DNA from: Entomortierella parvispora
Taxonomy: Eukaryota; Mortierellomycota; Mortierellomycetes; Mortierellales; Mortierellaceae
Length of the DNA: 64,000 bases
Assembly (NCBI GenBank): GCA_963573315.1
Contig: OY752150.1
Coordinates: 1,736,001 to 1,800,000, forward strand
Reading direction: 5' to 3'
Made by a program: the position numbers and the translations under genes. Under the pieces are notes generated by a model. It worked only from the letters and a program-made list of their open reading frames with translations, had not been told where the DNA came from and searched no databases. Position 1 is the stretch's first letter; the number at the start of each line of letters is the position of its first letter. Positions 1-9,620 of the stretch are shown here, one piece after another.

Positions 1-3000
1 TGCAGTGGGTTAGACCGGTTTCCGGTTCCCAAGTCCATTGTTCCCGTGCGTAACCTTTCCACTGGATCAGGTATTCTATCTCTTTTTGTCCATGTTGTCT
101 GTGCTCGGCGATTGCTTCGACTTCGAATTCTTCTTCGTCCTCAACAATCTCTGGAGGCGGCTGTGCCGGAGCTCGTGCGCCGAGGGGTAGCGGCGACGCG
201 TAGTAGCGTTGAAGTCGGTCGACATGGAAGACAGGGTGGATCTTCATTGACGGTGGTAAGTCCAGGCGGAAGGATACGGGTGAGAGTTGTTCCACAATTC
301 TGTAGGGACCGGCGGAGAGGGCAGTAAGTTTGCGAGAGGGGCGACTGCGATCCGCTGCGAGCGTTATGTTCTCGAGGTTGAGGAGGACTTGGTCACCAAC
401 AGCGAAGTCGTGATCTCGGCGGTACCGGTCTGCGTTCTTGGTTTGAAGTTCTTGTGCCAATGTCAGCGCTTCTTTGGCAATTGTGAGGGCCTCGCTTTGA
501 GTCTGGACAAATTCGTCAACGGAGGGGTTAGGGCCTGGAGCGGGTGTCAACAGCGCCATAGGTACGGTCGGATGTAACCCATAGTTCAAAAAGAAGGGGG
601 TGGTCCCGGTGGAGGCGTGTGTGGCGTTGTTGGTGGCGAACTCGGCGGCAGAGAGCAATAGATCCCAATTAGTCTGGCGTTGATCGACAAAGCTCCGAAG
701 CATCGTAATGAGCGTGCGGTTGGCGCGTTCTGTCTGACCGTCTGTCTGGGGATGGTAAGCAGTTGACATGGCGAGGTGAACGTCCATAAGGCGGCTCAGT
801 TCCTTCCAGAAGCGGCTCGTGAATTTGGCGTCACGATCGGAGACAAAGGTTGTGGGCATACCGTGAAGTCGGAAGACATGATCGAAGAAGATGCGAGCGG
901 TCTGTGCAGCAGAATCTGTTGTGTGGCAAGCAGCAAAGTGAACCTGCTTAGTGAGCTTGTCAACAAAGACAGCAATGCAGTCGTGGCCACGAGGGGTCTT
1001 GGGAAGAGGTCCGAGGAAATCCATCGTTACTGTGTGCCAGGCCCTGTCCGGGATGGGCAGTGGTTGGAGGAGACCCAAGGGGGAGCGGTTGCTTGGTTTC
1101 GACCGTTGACATGATTCGCAGCTTTGGATGTATTGTCGTGTGTCTTTGGCCATTGACGGCCAGTAGAACCGAGAACATAGATGCCCGTAGGTTTTGTCGA
1201 AGCCGAAGTGACCAGCTATGGCGGAGTCGTGGGCATCATGAAGGAGAGATAGGCGAATGTCAGAGCTGGCAGGGATACAGACAAGGAGGGTGCCTTTTCG
1301 GCGGACGCAAAGGATGTCATCAACAAGGGAGTAGTTTGAAGGAGGACTTCCCTGGAGGCAGCTTTCATAGATCGGGTTAAGGCGGGGGTCCGCTTTGTAC
1401 CCATCAACCAGGCGCTGCCTAAGCCCGGGGTCGAGTTGAACAGAGAGTTGGTTGAGTTCGCGGTGATCAGGCCGTCGTGAGAGGGCGTCGGGGACGACGT
1501 TATCCGATCCCTTTTTGTACTTGAAGGTGAAGTTGTATTCTTGCAATAGTTCCATCCATCGTGCCTGCCTACGAGTCAACTTGGGCTGGGTCGGAAAGTG
1601 TTGCAAAGTGGCATGGTCGGTGTAGACAATGAAGTGTGATCCATCCAGGTAATAGCGCCATGTCTTCAGAGCGTGGACGACGGCCAGGAGTTCCTGTTCG
1701 TGTGTGGGATAATTCCGTTCCGCTGGGTTTAATTTGCGTGAGGTGAAGGCAACAGGACGCGACTCGCCGTTGGCGTCAGTCTGGAAGAGGACTGCTCCAA
1801 GAGCAAAGCCGGAGGCGTCAGTCTCAACGGTAGTGAGAAGGTCAGGGTCGAAGATGCGCAGGACGGGGGCCTGACTGATCGCCTTTTTGAGGGCTTGGAA
1901 TGCCGCCTCCTGTTCAGTGGTCCAAGAGAAAGGGACACCTTCACCTAAGAGCGCGGTGAGGGGTAATGCAATGGTGGCGAAGTTAGCGATGTACTGGTGG
2001 TAGAATTGGGCAAGGCCGATGAATTGCTGAACATCCTTTTGTTTCTGAGGGCGCGGCCATTCTCGGATAGCGCGCACAAGTCCCCCACTCGTGTGGATTC
2101 CGTCTTTGGAGATGACATGTCCCAAGAATTCAGTTTGTTCCTGCATGAAGGAGCACTTCGACAGTTTCGCGTAGAGGCCATGCTTGCGGAGGAGGGTTAA
2201 GACTGAGCGCACATGCTTTAGGTGTTCCTCCTTAGTGCGAGAGTAGATTAGCAAATCGTCGAGATAGACAACAACCCATCTGTCCAAGACCGGGTCCAGT
2301 ACACGCAACATCATATTGGAGAATGACGCTGGGGCGTTTGTCAAGCCAAAGGGGACGACGTTGAATTCAAAGTGACCGTATCGGCAGCGGAATGCTGTTT
2401 TGTGAGTGTCTTCCGGGGCGATCCGTTGCTGGTGGTAGCCTGAGAGGAGATCCAGCTTGGTGAAGTACTGCGCGCCGCGGAAGCGATCTATAAGTTCATC
2501 AATGCGGGGGAGAGGGTGTCTGTTTTTGCGGGTAATACGGTTCAAGCCTCTGTAGTCCACACATAGCCTTAGGCTGCCATCTTTTTTTCTCACGAATAGT
2601 ACTGGTGCACCATAGGGGGAGGTTGAGGGTTTGATGAATCCTTTGCTCAAGAGGTCGTCCAGTTGCTTCCGTAGTTCATCCAGTTCGGCGATAGATAGAC
2701 GGATGACGGGGCGGAAGGGTGGGTCAGCAGTGGGGTCGGTTTCGATACGCATGGCGTCTCCGCGATCCGGAGGTAGTCCTGAGGGGAGGGTGGAGGGGAA
2801 TACGTCGGGAAATTCTTCGTGGACAATGGAGTGTATTTCGGGAGGTAAGGGAGGGGCAGCAGGGGAAGGGGCGTTGATGTCGTTGTCGTTGACATCCGAG
2901 GTCAGAGGGGTTGTTTTAACAAGAGCAAGGAAGAGGGTGCTTCCTGCTTGGGCAGCAAGGGAGTGGAAGTGGAGATATGAGAGGAGTTTACCCTGGGAGC

Positions 3001-3790
3001 GAAAGGTGACGGAGTTGGCCTTGGCACCACGACAGCGCCAGAGAACGGAAGTACCATTGTGGGTGAAGTGAAGGTCATTGTTACGCCAGTTGATGAGAGG
3101 GTTGATGGACGTGAGCCAAGGTTTGCCGAGGATGAGGTCGTAGTTGGAGAGGGGATAGATGAGGGCTTCGAGGTGGTCGGAGTAGGAGTCGCGGTCGATG
3201 GAGAAGGAGGTAGTGGTGGAAGAGAGAGAGGAGGAGCCGTCGGGTAGGACGATGGGGATGGCGGGGCCTTTTGTGCGAGTGAGGGTATGTCGTTTACAAA
3301 ATGATGACGCAATCACATTTCCTTCTGCCCCGCAATCGATGAGGATGCGAGCCGGGTTACCAGCAACATTACCGAGGAACGACAAGAGTGTGCGCGAGGC
3401 CTCCTTGAGGGTGAACTCGTGCAGGCGCACGGACTTTTGGCGGAGGCGTCTGGCCCGTCGCTTGGACCGGATGCGATCTAAAGCAGCAAGAGAGGGGGAT
3501 GGGTCCAGGTCCACGCCCTCAGATGAGTTTAGATCAGTCGGGGGGACCGTTGATCGTGGTGCCTCATCGTCAGGGGGTACCGAGGTGGGGTGAGTGGGTT
3601 GGTCATGGCAGTGTGGTTGTTGTTCGATGTGTTCATTGTGGGGGGAGGGAGTGTATTCTGAAGCGGGGTCTTTATTCTTTTTTGGGAGACTTAGCTTGGG
3701 GGAAGGGACACTCCCTTTGTCCAGAGGAGAAAGGGAGGGGGCTTCGACGATCAGGTCCTGGACGTTTACTGATCGCCGGGGGCTTTTCCC
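1..3790 (-). CDS. pol: Pol polyprotein of element A (partial, runs off left edge)
   Basis: The minus-strand frame is open from the end of gag to base 1, about 1260 codons, so it has no stop inside the window. In order it encodes an aspartic protease (LIDCGAEGN, near 3330), a reverse transcriptase with the catalytic YLDD at about 2255-2266, an RNase H (TVETDASGF), an integrase with an HHCC zinc finger (H-x-H then CESC) and DDE residues (MDFLG, SDRDAKF, TDGQTERAN), and a C-terminal chromodomain (LIQWKGYAR, TWEPETG) reaching the edge. It has no ATG of its own near the start and lies in the -1 frame relative to gag, so it is most likely made as a Gag-Pol fusion by ribosomal frameshifting. Protease, RT, RNase H and integrase copy and insert the element; the chromodomain is expected to guide integration to chromatin marks. 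Confidence 0.93.
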
Positions 3791-4761
3791 GACTCGGGGG
3801 GGTCGCCCACGTTTACTTGATTGATCCGTCGTCGTCCTTGGTGGTTGTTGTTACCGTATTTAGGGCAGTCCCGCCCAAAGTGACCAGGTTGACGGCAGCG
3901 CAAACATCCTCCGGTGTTCATGAGGTGGTCACGCTCGTCGGGGGTCAGGGGCGCCGGGTAAGCATGGTTGTTGGTGTTGCCGTTGTTGTATCGGAAAGAG
4001 TGGTTGGCATTGCGGTTGTTACGGTGGAGGTTGTTGACTTTGTTGGTGAGGTTATTGATGGCCACGTGGATAGTGTCCAGATCCATAGGAGAGGGTTCGT
4101 TTTTGGGAGTGTTTACTGTCGGTCCCTCAGGAACGAGGATGGCATGGATCAGGGTAGCTTGGGAGATAGCAGTATCCAGGGAGTCTGGCTGGCGCAACTT
4201 GACCTCCTTGCTGGTGTCAGGCACAAGGCCTTTCATGAACCAATGGAGAGCTGTGCCGTCGTCAAGGGTGGGTACACGGCGTCGTAGTTTGCGAAACTCG
4301 TGTGTGTAGGCGGCGACCGTTCGCTTTCCTTGGCGCAGGGACTCCAGGGCTTCACGAGCAGCAGCAACGGCATTGGGAGGGGTGTGGAACGCGAGGAAGG
4401 CCTTCTTGAAGTCGTCCCAAGGACTGGCAAGGGTAAGACCACTAGATCGCCACCAGGACTTGGCCTCATCAGTGAGATTGAGAGCAGTATATTGGACCCA
4501 TTCAGCGTCGGCAAGTCTGACAACGGTGTAGTATTCCTCCTGGTTGTCAATAAAGTTTTGGCAAGCATCGGCATCAATCGCACCAGAATACGGTGAGGGG
4601 TTTTGGGGCTTAAGGATTTTGTTCAGTGTGCGGGCAAGATCGCGCTGGTCGGCTTGGATTTCTCGTTCAGTGATGGCAGGGATTGCGGCAAGGGCGTGCT
4701 CGAATGCTCCGCGTTGTTCAGGAGCAAGAGTAGCGACAAGGGCACGTAACGCAGCAGACAT
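3766..4761 (-). CDS. gag: Gag protein of element A
   Basis: This 331-residue protein starts at the first ATG downstream of the primer-binding site. It has a capsid-like helical region (residues about 60-200, including the motif WVQYTALNL) and a single CCHC zinc knuckle near residue 290 (C-LR-C-RQPG-H-FGRD-C), the usual Ty3/gypsy Gag arrangement. It would form the virus-like particle and package the RNA. It ends just after the GGGAAAA heptamer, so most ribosomes should release Gag and a minority continue into pol. Confidence 0.93.
   Translation of the reverse strand: MSAALRALVATLAPEQRGAFEHALAAIPAITEREIQADQRDLARTLNKILKPQNPSPYSGAIDADACQNFIDNQEEYYTVVRLADAEWVQYTALNLTDEAKSWWRSSGLTLASPWDDFKKAFLAFHTPPNAVAAAREALESLRQGKRTVAAYTHEFRKLRRRVPTLDDGTALHWFMKGLVPDTSKEVKLRQPDSLDTAISQATLIHAILVPEGPTVNTPKNEPSPMDLDTIHVAINNLTNKVNNLHRNNRNANHSFRYNNGNTNNHAYPAPLTPDERDHLMNTGGCLRCRQPGHFGRDCPKYGNNNHQGRRRINQVNVGDPPESGKAPGDQ
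3784..3790 (-). promoter_or_regulatory. Putative -1 ribosomal frameshift site (GGGAAAA) at the gag-pol overlap
   Basis: On the minus strand the last codons of gag read TCG GGA AAA GCC, giving the heptamer G GGA AAA in the X XXY YYZ register. It ends five codons before the gag stop TAA, and the -1 frame entered there is pol. A run of seven C (plus-strand G 3796-3802) in the same register lies just upstream and could also slip. The site is seen directly; its use is inferred from the frame relation. Confidence 0.7.
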
Positions 4762-4824
4762 AGTGGTTAGGGAAAAGGGAGGGAATTCGTAGGGTGGGAA
4801 CGGTGAGGCAGTGAATCGAAGGGA

Positions 4825-4836
4825 CCTTTGCTACCA
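4825..4836 (-). promoter_or_regulatory. Primer-binding site of element A
   Basis: Directly inside the LTR end (..TTACA) the minus strand reads TGGTAGCAAAGG. A PBS beginning TGGTA is typical of elements primed by an initiator methionine tRNA, whose 3' end is CUACCA. The exact tRNA of this fungus is not in the window, so the primer identity is inferred. Confidence 0.65.
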
Positions 4837-5060
4837 TGTAATAGGCACAGAGGGGAATGCAAGGGAGAGACCGGGAGAGGGGACAGGGATAAGGACCAGG
4901 GACAGGGACAGGGGAAGAGGTAGAGTTGGGAGAACGAATGATGTTTATTATGTAGGGGGGATGGGGGTATATATATACGTCTGTGTGGCTGTGTGGCTGT
5001 GGTGGCTATGATGGTATTGTTTGGAGTGTAGTTTTGGAGTGTAGTTTTGGAGCGTAGCTA
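4837..5060 (-). repeat. 5' LTR of element A (right boundary uncertain)
   Basis: The inner end is fixed by the primer-binding site, and the LTR ends ..CCTATTACA there. On the minus strand it holds a TATA-rich promoter (TATATATATA, around 4970) and a pyrimidine-rich downstream part. Near its outer edge a 13-bp unit (plus strand TTTTGGAGTGTAG) is repeated three times at 5018-5057. I could not fix the outer end: it lies between about 5040 and 5073, where element C integrase codons start. The partner LTR is outside the window. Confidence 0.6.
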
Positions 5061-5519
5061 ATCTTCTGTTGCAAAAATCATATTCTGGTCTCCTTGATTT
5101 CCGTAAAGATAAATCTCGCCTCATGACTGAGAAGCAGCTTGACGAACGACTAAAATACATGACCAATCTTGTTTTTCCTGCTATCTCTGCCAAAGCAAAG
5201 GCGACACAGCAGAAAATGATTAATGCCTTCAACAAAGCACACCGCTTAACTGAATTTACTCCTGGTTCTTTCGTCATGGTCAAAGACGAAGAGACTTCAG
5301 CTGCTTTAGACCCGAAGTGGGATGGCCCCTTCAAGGTCGTGCGTCGCACCCCTAGAGGAACTTATTCTCTACGTGACAACATGGGACGCATGCTAGCTCG
5401 CAACTACGCACCTGTCCAAATGAAACCTGTCTCTCAATCTCGTGATATCCCTACTGCTGAATCGAAACACTTCGAAGTTGAACGGATCTTGAGTCATAGA
5501 CTCGACTCCAGGGGGGTAA
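5058..5519 (+). pseudogene. Element C: integrase C-terminal fragment, 5' part (interrupted by element B)
   Basis: The plus-strand frame encodes the C-terminal part of a Ty3/gypsy integrase: the segment before the GPY/F module (ERLKYMTNLVFPAISAKAKA), the GPY/F module itself (DPKWDGPFKVVRR) and the first half of a chromodomain (HFEVERILSHRL). It begins abruptly at the junction with element A and is cut at 5519 by the LTR of element B. The other half of the chromodomain is at 11534. This is the remnant of an older plus-strand element, differing in sequence from A and B. Confidence 0.85.
5515..5519. repeat. Target-site duplication GGTAA, left copy
   Basis: The five bases GGTAA lie immediately before the TGTCAC start of the LTR at 5520, and the same five follow the other LTR at 11529. 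Five base pairs is the normal length for Ty3/gypsy integrases. Confidence 0.92.
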
Positions 5520-5975
5520 TGTCACGGTCAGACAAGGCAGGAACAAGAAGGTGAAGGAAAGGTGTGGTTTATTGTGAATTGCAGACTGAGGAACAAAGCA
5601 AGAGGACAGGGGGGTTTATATACTAGAGAGTGATGAAGGCCTGGACCCAGGCCTGCGTTGAGTCAGAGATGACACGAAAGAGTAGGATACATATCCGGGC
5701 AGGTACTAATCATAAGCCGGACCTATGAGTAGGGTCCGGGATGGCAACATAGATGAAGGAGAACGAGATGGAGGTCCTGATAGGTGCGGCTGAGAGATAC
5801 GTACTAAGGGTAGCTATAGCCCTAGGTCCAGAACCTGGACGCCAGGGGTACTTGTCGGAGATCAGAGGACAAGCCAATGAGTGCGGATACAGATCCTAGG
5901 TTCGCGATCCTAGACCAGAGAGAGGTACAAGAGACGCGTACTTCGTACGATCTGAGTCTGCGACGTTTCGTGACA
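5520..5975 (-). repeat. 3' LTR of element B
   Basis: A 456-bp LTR with inverted ends TGTCACG..CGTGACA. In element orientation it carries TATATAAA followed about 35 bp later by the probable transcript start AGTCTGCAA. It matches the LTR at 11077-11528 except for six transitions and an extra 4 bp (GAGA) near 5920. Confidence 0.95.
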
Positions 5976-5987
5976 ATCCTCCCCCTA
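5976..5987 (-). promoter_or_regulatory. Polypurine tract of element B
   Basis: The minus strand reads TAGGGGGAGGAT directly before the 3' LTR. The purine run GGGGGAGGA adjoining the LTR is where plus-strand DNA synthesis is expected to start. The pol stop codon TAG is its first three bases. Confidence 0.85.
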
Positions 5988-8900
5988 GGAGCGAGCTCCG
6001 CGAGTGACTGGGGGTGGACCTGGCTTGAGCGGGAAGCGAGAGTGGAAACGGGCGACATGCTCTGGTGAATTCTCAGCGTTGGCTGCAGGCTGCCATTCCG
6101 GATCTTTATAACCCTTGAACTTGATCAAATACCAAAGTTGCTTTCCACGGAATTTAGAGTCCCAGATTTCTTCAACTTCAAACTCCTCATTGCCGTCAAT
6201 CTCGATGGTAGGAGGCGGAGGTGCTACGCGACCGGGTATTGTGTTGGCGCGGTAGGGCTCCAAAAGAGAGACATGGAAAACAGGATGAAGACGGGCCATA
6301 GTGGTCGGGAGCTGAAGGCGGACCGATCGAGAGTTGACTACTTCGGTGATCTTGAACGGACCCAGGTTCTTAACATCCAACTTGTTTGAAGGTCGGGTGG
6401 TCTTGATATTGTTACGTTTCAACATGACGAGGTCTCCTATAGCGAAGTTCGGCTGAGGGGTAAAGCGCTTGTTGTAGTGGCGCTCTTGGTTCTCTAGTGC
6501 CGACTTGATATGGAACTGCAAGTCTTCTTGGATACGCTTCAACTCCTGGAGGCGGTCCTTGGCGAAGGGGCTACTGACTGCAACTCGAGGGACCTTCACA
6601 CTGAAGCGGGGGTGGTATCCTTGGTGAGCAAAGAACGGAGTTTGTTTTGTGGTTGCTTGCACGGAATTGTTGTAGCAGAGCTCGGCCATGGGTAAATGAT
6701 TGCTCCAATCGTCTTGTTGGTAGCTTGTGAAACAGCGGAGGTATTGTTCCAGAGTGGCATTCGTACGTTCAGTCTGTCCATCAGTCTGTGGGTGATAGGC
6801 CGTTGACAGATTCTGGGTGATCCCCAGCGCTTCCATCGCAGACTGCATGAACGTAGAGGTGAATACAGAGCCTCGGTCCGATACGATGTCATCTGGCAGG
6901 CCATGGTAGGCAAAAACTCGGGACAGGAACAGATCCAAAGTGTCACTTGCGTTGACATCGTCGGTGGTTGGAATGAAGTGTGCCATTTTTGTGAGGCGAT
7001 CCACGACCACCAAGATAGCAGTGTAACCTTTGGAGTCAGGTAGTTGAACAATAAAATCCATTGATATCGAAGACCAAGGGCTCTCAGGGATCGGCAGAGA
7101 CTGAAGGAGTCCAAAGGGCTTGTGGTGAGAAGTCTTGTTCCGTTGGCAGGCGTCACAGGTTAACACGAAAGACTTGACAAAGTCTCTCATACGTGGCCAG
7201 TGATAAGTGCGGCTGACCAGTTCAAATGTCTTTGCAATTCCACCATGTCCAGCAGCAGGATCGTCGTGACAGGTGGAGAGAATATCTCGTTGCAGAGCCT
7301 TATCATCAGGGACTACACTCCGACCGTTGAAGAACAGGACTCCATCCTCGAAGCGGTACTCAGGGTTGGTCTCGGGATTATCGTGTGACTGATCCAAGAT
7401 CTCCATGACGGTATCATCGTCTTGATACCCTTCTTTGATACGATTGACAAGGTCTTCAGCGTTGCCAACCCGGAGTACTTCGTCAATTGCTGCGACTGTG
7501 AATGAGCTAAGCGAAATGGGCATCGGCAAGATGGCGTCGTGCACTGGACCTTCCCCCTCCTCAGGAGTGTACATACGGGAGAGAGCGTCAGCGGCGCCAT
7601 TGTGGACACCAGGGCGGTAGGCAAGAACAACCTTGAACTTGGACAGTCGTTCGGCATAGCGGATTTGGCGTTCACTTAGAGCACGCTTCTCAGAAAAGTA
7701 CTCTAAGTTCTTGTGGTCTGTAAGGACAAGAGCAGGGTGTTCAGAGTAAACAAAATAGTGGCGCCAATGTTCCAGACCCTCGATGACAGCCAATAATTCG
7801 GTATCATGGATATGATAATTGCGCTCCGGTGGCGTCAGCGAACGAGAATAGAAAGCGACAGGATGGAGCACACCACTATCATCGGGCTGGCTGCACACAT
7901 TGCCGAGGGCGAACTTGGAAGCGTCTGGTTCCAAGACACAAGGACGGGAAGGATCAAAGTGAACCAGCATTGGTTCAGAGCTAAACGCGAGCTTGAGGGC
8001 ATCAAAAGCGGTTTGGGCGGCGGGATCCCACTTGAACGGGACGCCTTTCTTGAGGAAGCGCGTCATTGGTCCCACCAGCTTGGAAAACTTCTTGATAAAG
8101 CGGCGATAAAAGTTGGCAAACCCAAGGAAGACTTGGATGTCGCGGACGCAGGTAGGGACAGCCCAAGAGGTGATCACCTCAACCTTGGCGGGATCCATGG
8201 AGACACCATCGGGTGAGATGATGTAACCTAAGAATTCGACTTTTTCGACGCCGAATTCGCACTTCTCGAGGTTAACTTGAAGTTGGGCATCGGACAAGAG
8301 TTGCAGGACACGGCGTACATCGGCGGTGTGAGTTGCCTTGTCTTGAGAGTAGATTAGGATGTCATCCAAATAGATGACCACGACCGTGTCCAAGCACTCA
8401 CGGAGGACGTCATTGAGGAAAGCTTGGAACGTAGCGGGTGCGTTGCAAAGACCAAAGGGCATGACCAAAAACTCGAAATGACCATAACGTGTCCTAAACG
8501 CCGTCTTCCACTCGTCTCCTTCGGCGATACGAATTAAATTATATGCACCCTTCAGGTCCAATTTCGTAAAAATCTTGGCGGAGCGGAGGCGTTCCAAGGT
8601 TTCTGCAATGAGCGGTAAAGGGCAGCGGTTCTTGATGGTCAACTTGTTCAGCGCGCGATAGTCGACACACATACGGAGTTCTTTGTTTTTCTTGGGTACA
8701 AAGAGGACAGGAGCCCCGGCAGGGGATTCAGAGTGGCGGATAAAACCCTTTTTCAGATTATCATCAAGGAATTCTCGAAGAGCTTCAAGCTCCTTTTCAG
8801 ATAAGTTATACAGAGGACCAAAGGGAGCGGTGGCATCCGGCTCAAGAACGATGGAGTGGTCAAAAGAGCGATGAGGCGGCAGAGTGCCAATCGCGCGGTC

Positions 8901-9620
8901 TTTGAAGAGAGCAGCAAAGTCAGCGTACTCCGGAGGCAGGACAGGGACAGGTTTTTCATCAACAGAATTCAAGGACAGAGAGGGGTCAGAGTGCTCGCGG
9001 ATCGCTTCAAGATCGCGGCAGAACAAAGAAACGAGTTGTAACGAGTACAAGTCATCAACAGAAAGGTCAGAAGACTCTACATCAATAGAGTCAAGATCAA
9101 GATCAAGATTTTCAATAGATAAATCAGGAGAGTAATGAGAAAGGCAACGTTTATTGCAGTGTTCATCACGAAAAGAAACTAGGTGCTTTTTCCAATGGAT
9201 ATGGGGGTTGTGGATGTGTAACCAGTCAATTTCAAGGATAACAGCATGGGTCTGAAGAGAGGTGACGTGGCAATTGAGGGTCTCATGATGGGAGTCTGAG
9301 ATAGTGAAACTCAAAGGACAGGTCTTGGTGACGGGGCCCGAGGTGCTTGGGGAGCCATCCGCCATATGTAAACGGACAGGGTGATTGAGTTCCGAGGTTG
9401 GTAGAGATAATTTTTTGATAAATGCGGCGTCAACAAAGGATTTTTGTGCGCCCGAATCGAGGAGAGCATTGGTCTTGACAGGGGGTCGGTCAGGAAGGTG
9501 AACGGTAATAGGAATGAGGAGACAGTAACGAGGAAGTGCGGGCTGGCCCGGAGGGGTAGGCGCAGCGAGGACGTGGCCTAAGATCCAATCCTCGGTAGGA
9601 TCTAGGCCGACTCGTTTTCC
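5985..9620 (-). CDS. pol: Pol polyprotein of element B
   Basis: The frame is open from 9623 to the TAG at 5985-5987, about 1210 codons. The first ATG (9365) lies after the protease motif, so translation must enter from gag. Order of domains: aspartic protease (ALLDSGAQKSF, near 9440), reverse transcriptase with YLDD at 8361-8372, RNase H, integrase with HHCC finger (H-D-D-P..H, CDACQ), DDE residues (MDFIVQL, SDRGSVF, TDGQTERTN), GPY/F-type C-terminus, and a chromodomain (FEVEEIWDSKF, YLIKFKGYKD). No internal stop or frameshift was seen. Together with Gag it would make a self-sufficient retrotransposon. The frame relation to gag is -1, but no canonical slippery heptamer is present in the short window where shifting must occur. 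Confidence 0.94.
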   Translation of the reverse strand, partial: GKRVGLDPTEDWILGHVLAAPTPPGQPALPRYCLLIPITVHLPDRPPVKTNALLDSGAQKSFVDAAFIKKLSLPTSELNHPVRLHMADGSPSTSGPVTKTCPLSFTISDSHHETLNCHVTSLQTHAVILEIDWLHIHNPHIHWKKHLVSFRDEHCNKRCLSHYSPDLSIENLDLDLDSIDVESSDLSVDDLYSLQLVSLFCRDLEAIREHSDPSLSLNSVDEKPVPVLPPEYADFAALFKDRAIGTLPPHRSFDHSIVLEPDATAPFGPLYNLSEKELEALREFLDDNLKKGFIRHSESPAGAPVLFVPKKNKELRMCVDYRALNKLTIKNRCPLPLIAETLERLRSAKIFTKLDLKGAYNLIRIAEGDEWKTAFRTRYGHFEFLVMPFGLCNAPATFQAFLNDVLRECLDTVVVIYLDDILIYSQDKATHTADVRRVLQLLSDAQLQVNLEKCEFGVEKVEFLGYIISPDGVSMDPAKVEVITSWAVPTCVRDIQVFLGFANFYRRFIKKFSKLVGPMTRFLKKGVPFKWDPAAQTAFDALKLAFSSEPMLVHFDPSRPCVLEPDASKFALGNVCSQPDDSGVLHPVAFYSRSLTPPERNYHIHDTELLAVIEGLEHWRHYFVYSEHPALVLTDHKNLEYFSEKRALSERQIRYAERLSKFKVVLAYRPGVHNGAADALSRMYTPEEGEGPVHDAILPMPISLSSFTVAAIDEVLRVGNAEDLVNRIKEGYQDDDTVMEILDQSHDNPETNPEYRFEDGVLFFNGRSVVPDDKALQRDILSTCHDDPAAGHGGIAKTFELVSRTYHWPRMRDFVKSFVLTCDACQRNKTSHHKPFGLLQSLPIPESPWSSISMDFIVQLPDSKGYTAILVVVDRLTKMAHFIPTTDDVNASDTLDLFLSRVFAYHGLPDDIVSDRGSVFTSTFMQSAMEALGITQNLSTAYHPQTDGQTERTNATLEQYLRCFTSYQQDDWSNHLPMAELCYNNSVQATTKQTPFFAHQGYHPRFSVKVPRVAVSSPFAKDRLQELKRIQEDLQFHIKSALENQERHYNKRFTPQPNFAIGDLVMLKRNNIKTTRPSNKLDVKNLGPFKITEVVNSRSVRLQLPTTMARLHPVFHVSLLEPYRANTIPGRVAPPPPTIEIDGNEEFEVEEIWDSKFRGKQLWYLIKFKGYKDPEWQPAANAENSPEHVARFHSRFPLKPGPPPVTRGARS

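Larger units (their letters stand above)
1..5060 (-). mobile_element. Element A: Ty3/gypsy chromovirus LTR retrotransposon, 3' end cut off by the window edge
   Basis: Reading the minus strand from about 5060 to 1 gives, in order, an LTR, a primer-binding site, gag with a zinc knuckle, and pol with protease, reverse transcriptase, RNase H, integrase and the start of a chromodomain. I found no stop codon or frameshift in the roughly 3.8 kb of pol that is visible, so the coding part looks intact and the copy may be young. The 3' LTR and the target duplication lie outside the window. The right end abuts the integrase relic of element C, so A was probably inserted into C, but without the left end this cannot be proved. 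Confidence 0.9.

Noticed and set aside
3796..3802. Seven-C run as the main frameshift site of element A
   Set aside because: In the right register, but GGGAAAA nearer the gag stop is a better-known slippery sequence; kept only as an alternative.
5822..6068. Short frames within the element B LTR and at the end of pol
   Set aside because: Antisense to LTR and pol; non-coding by context.
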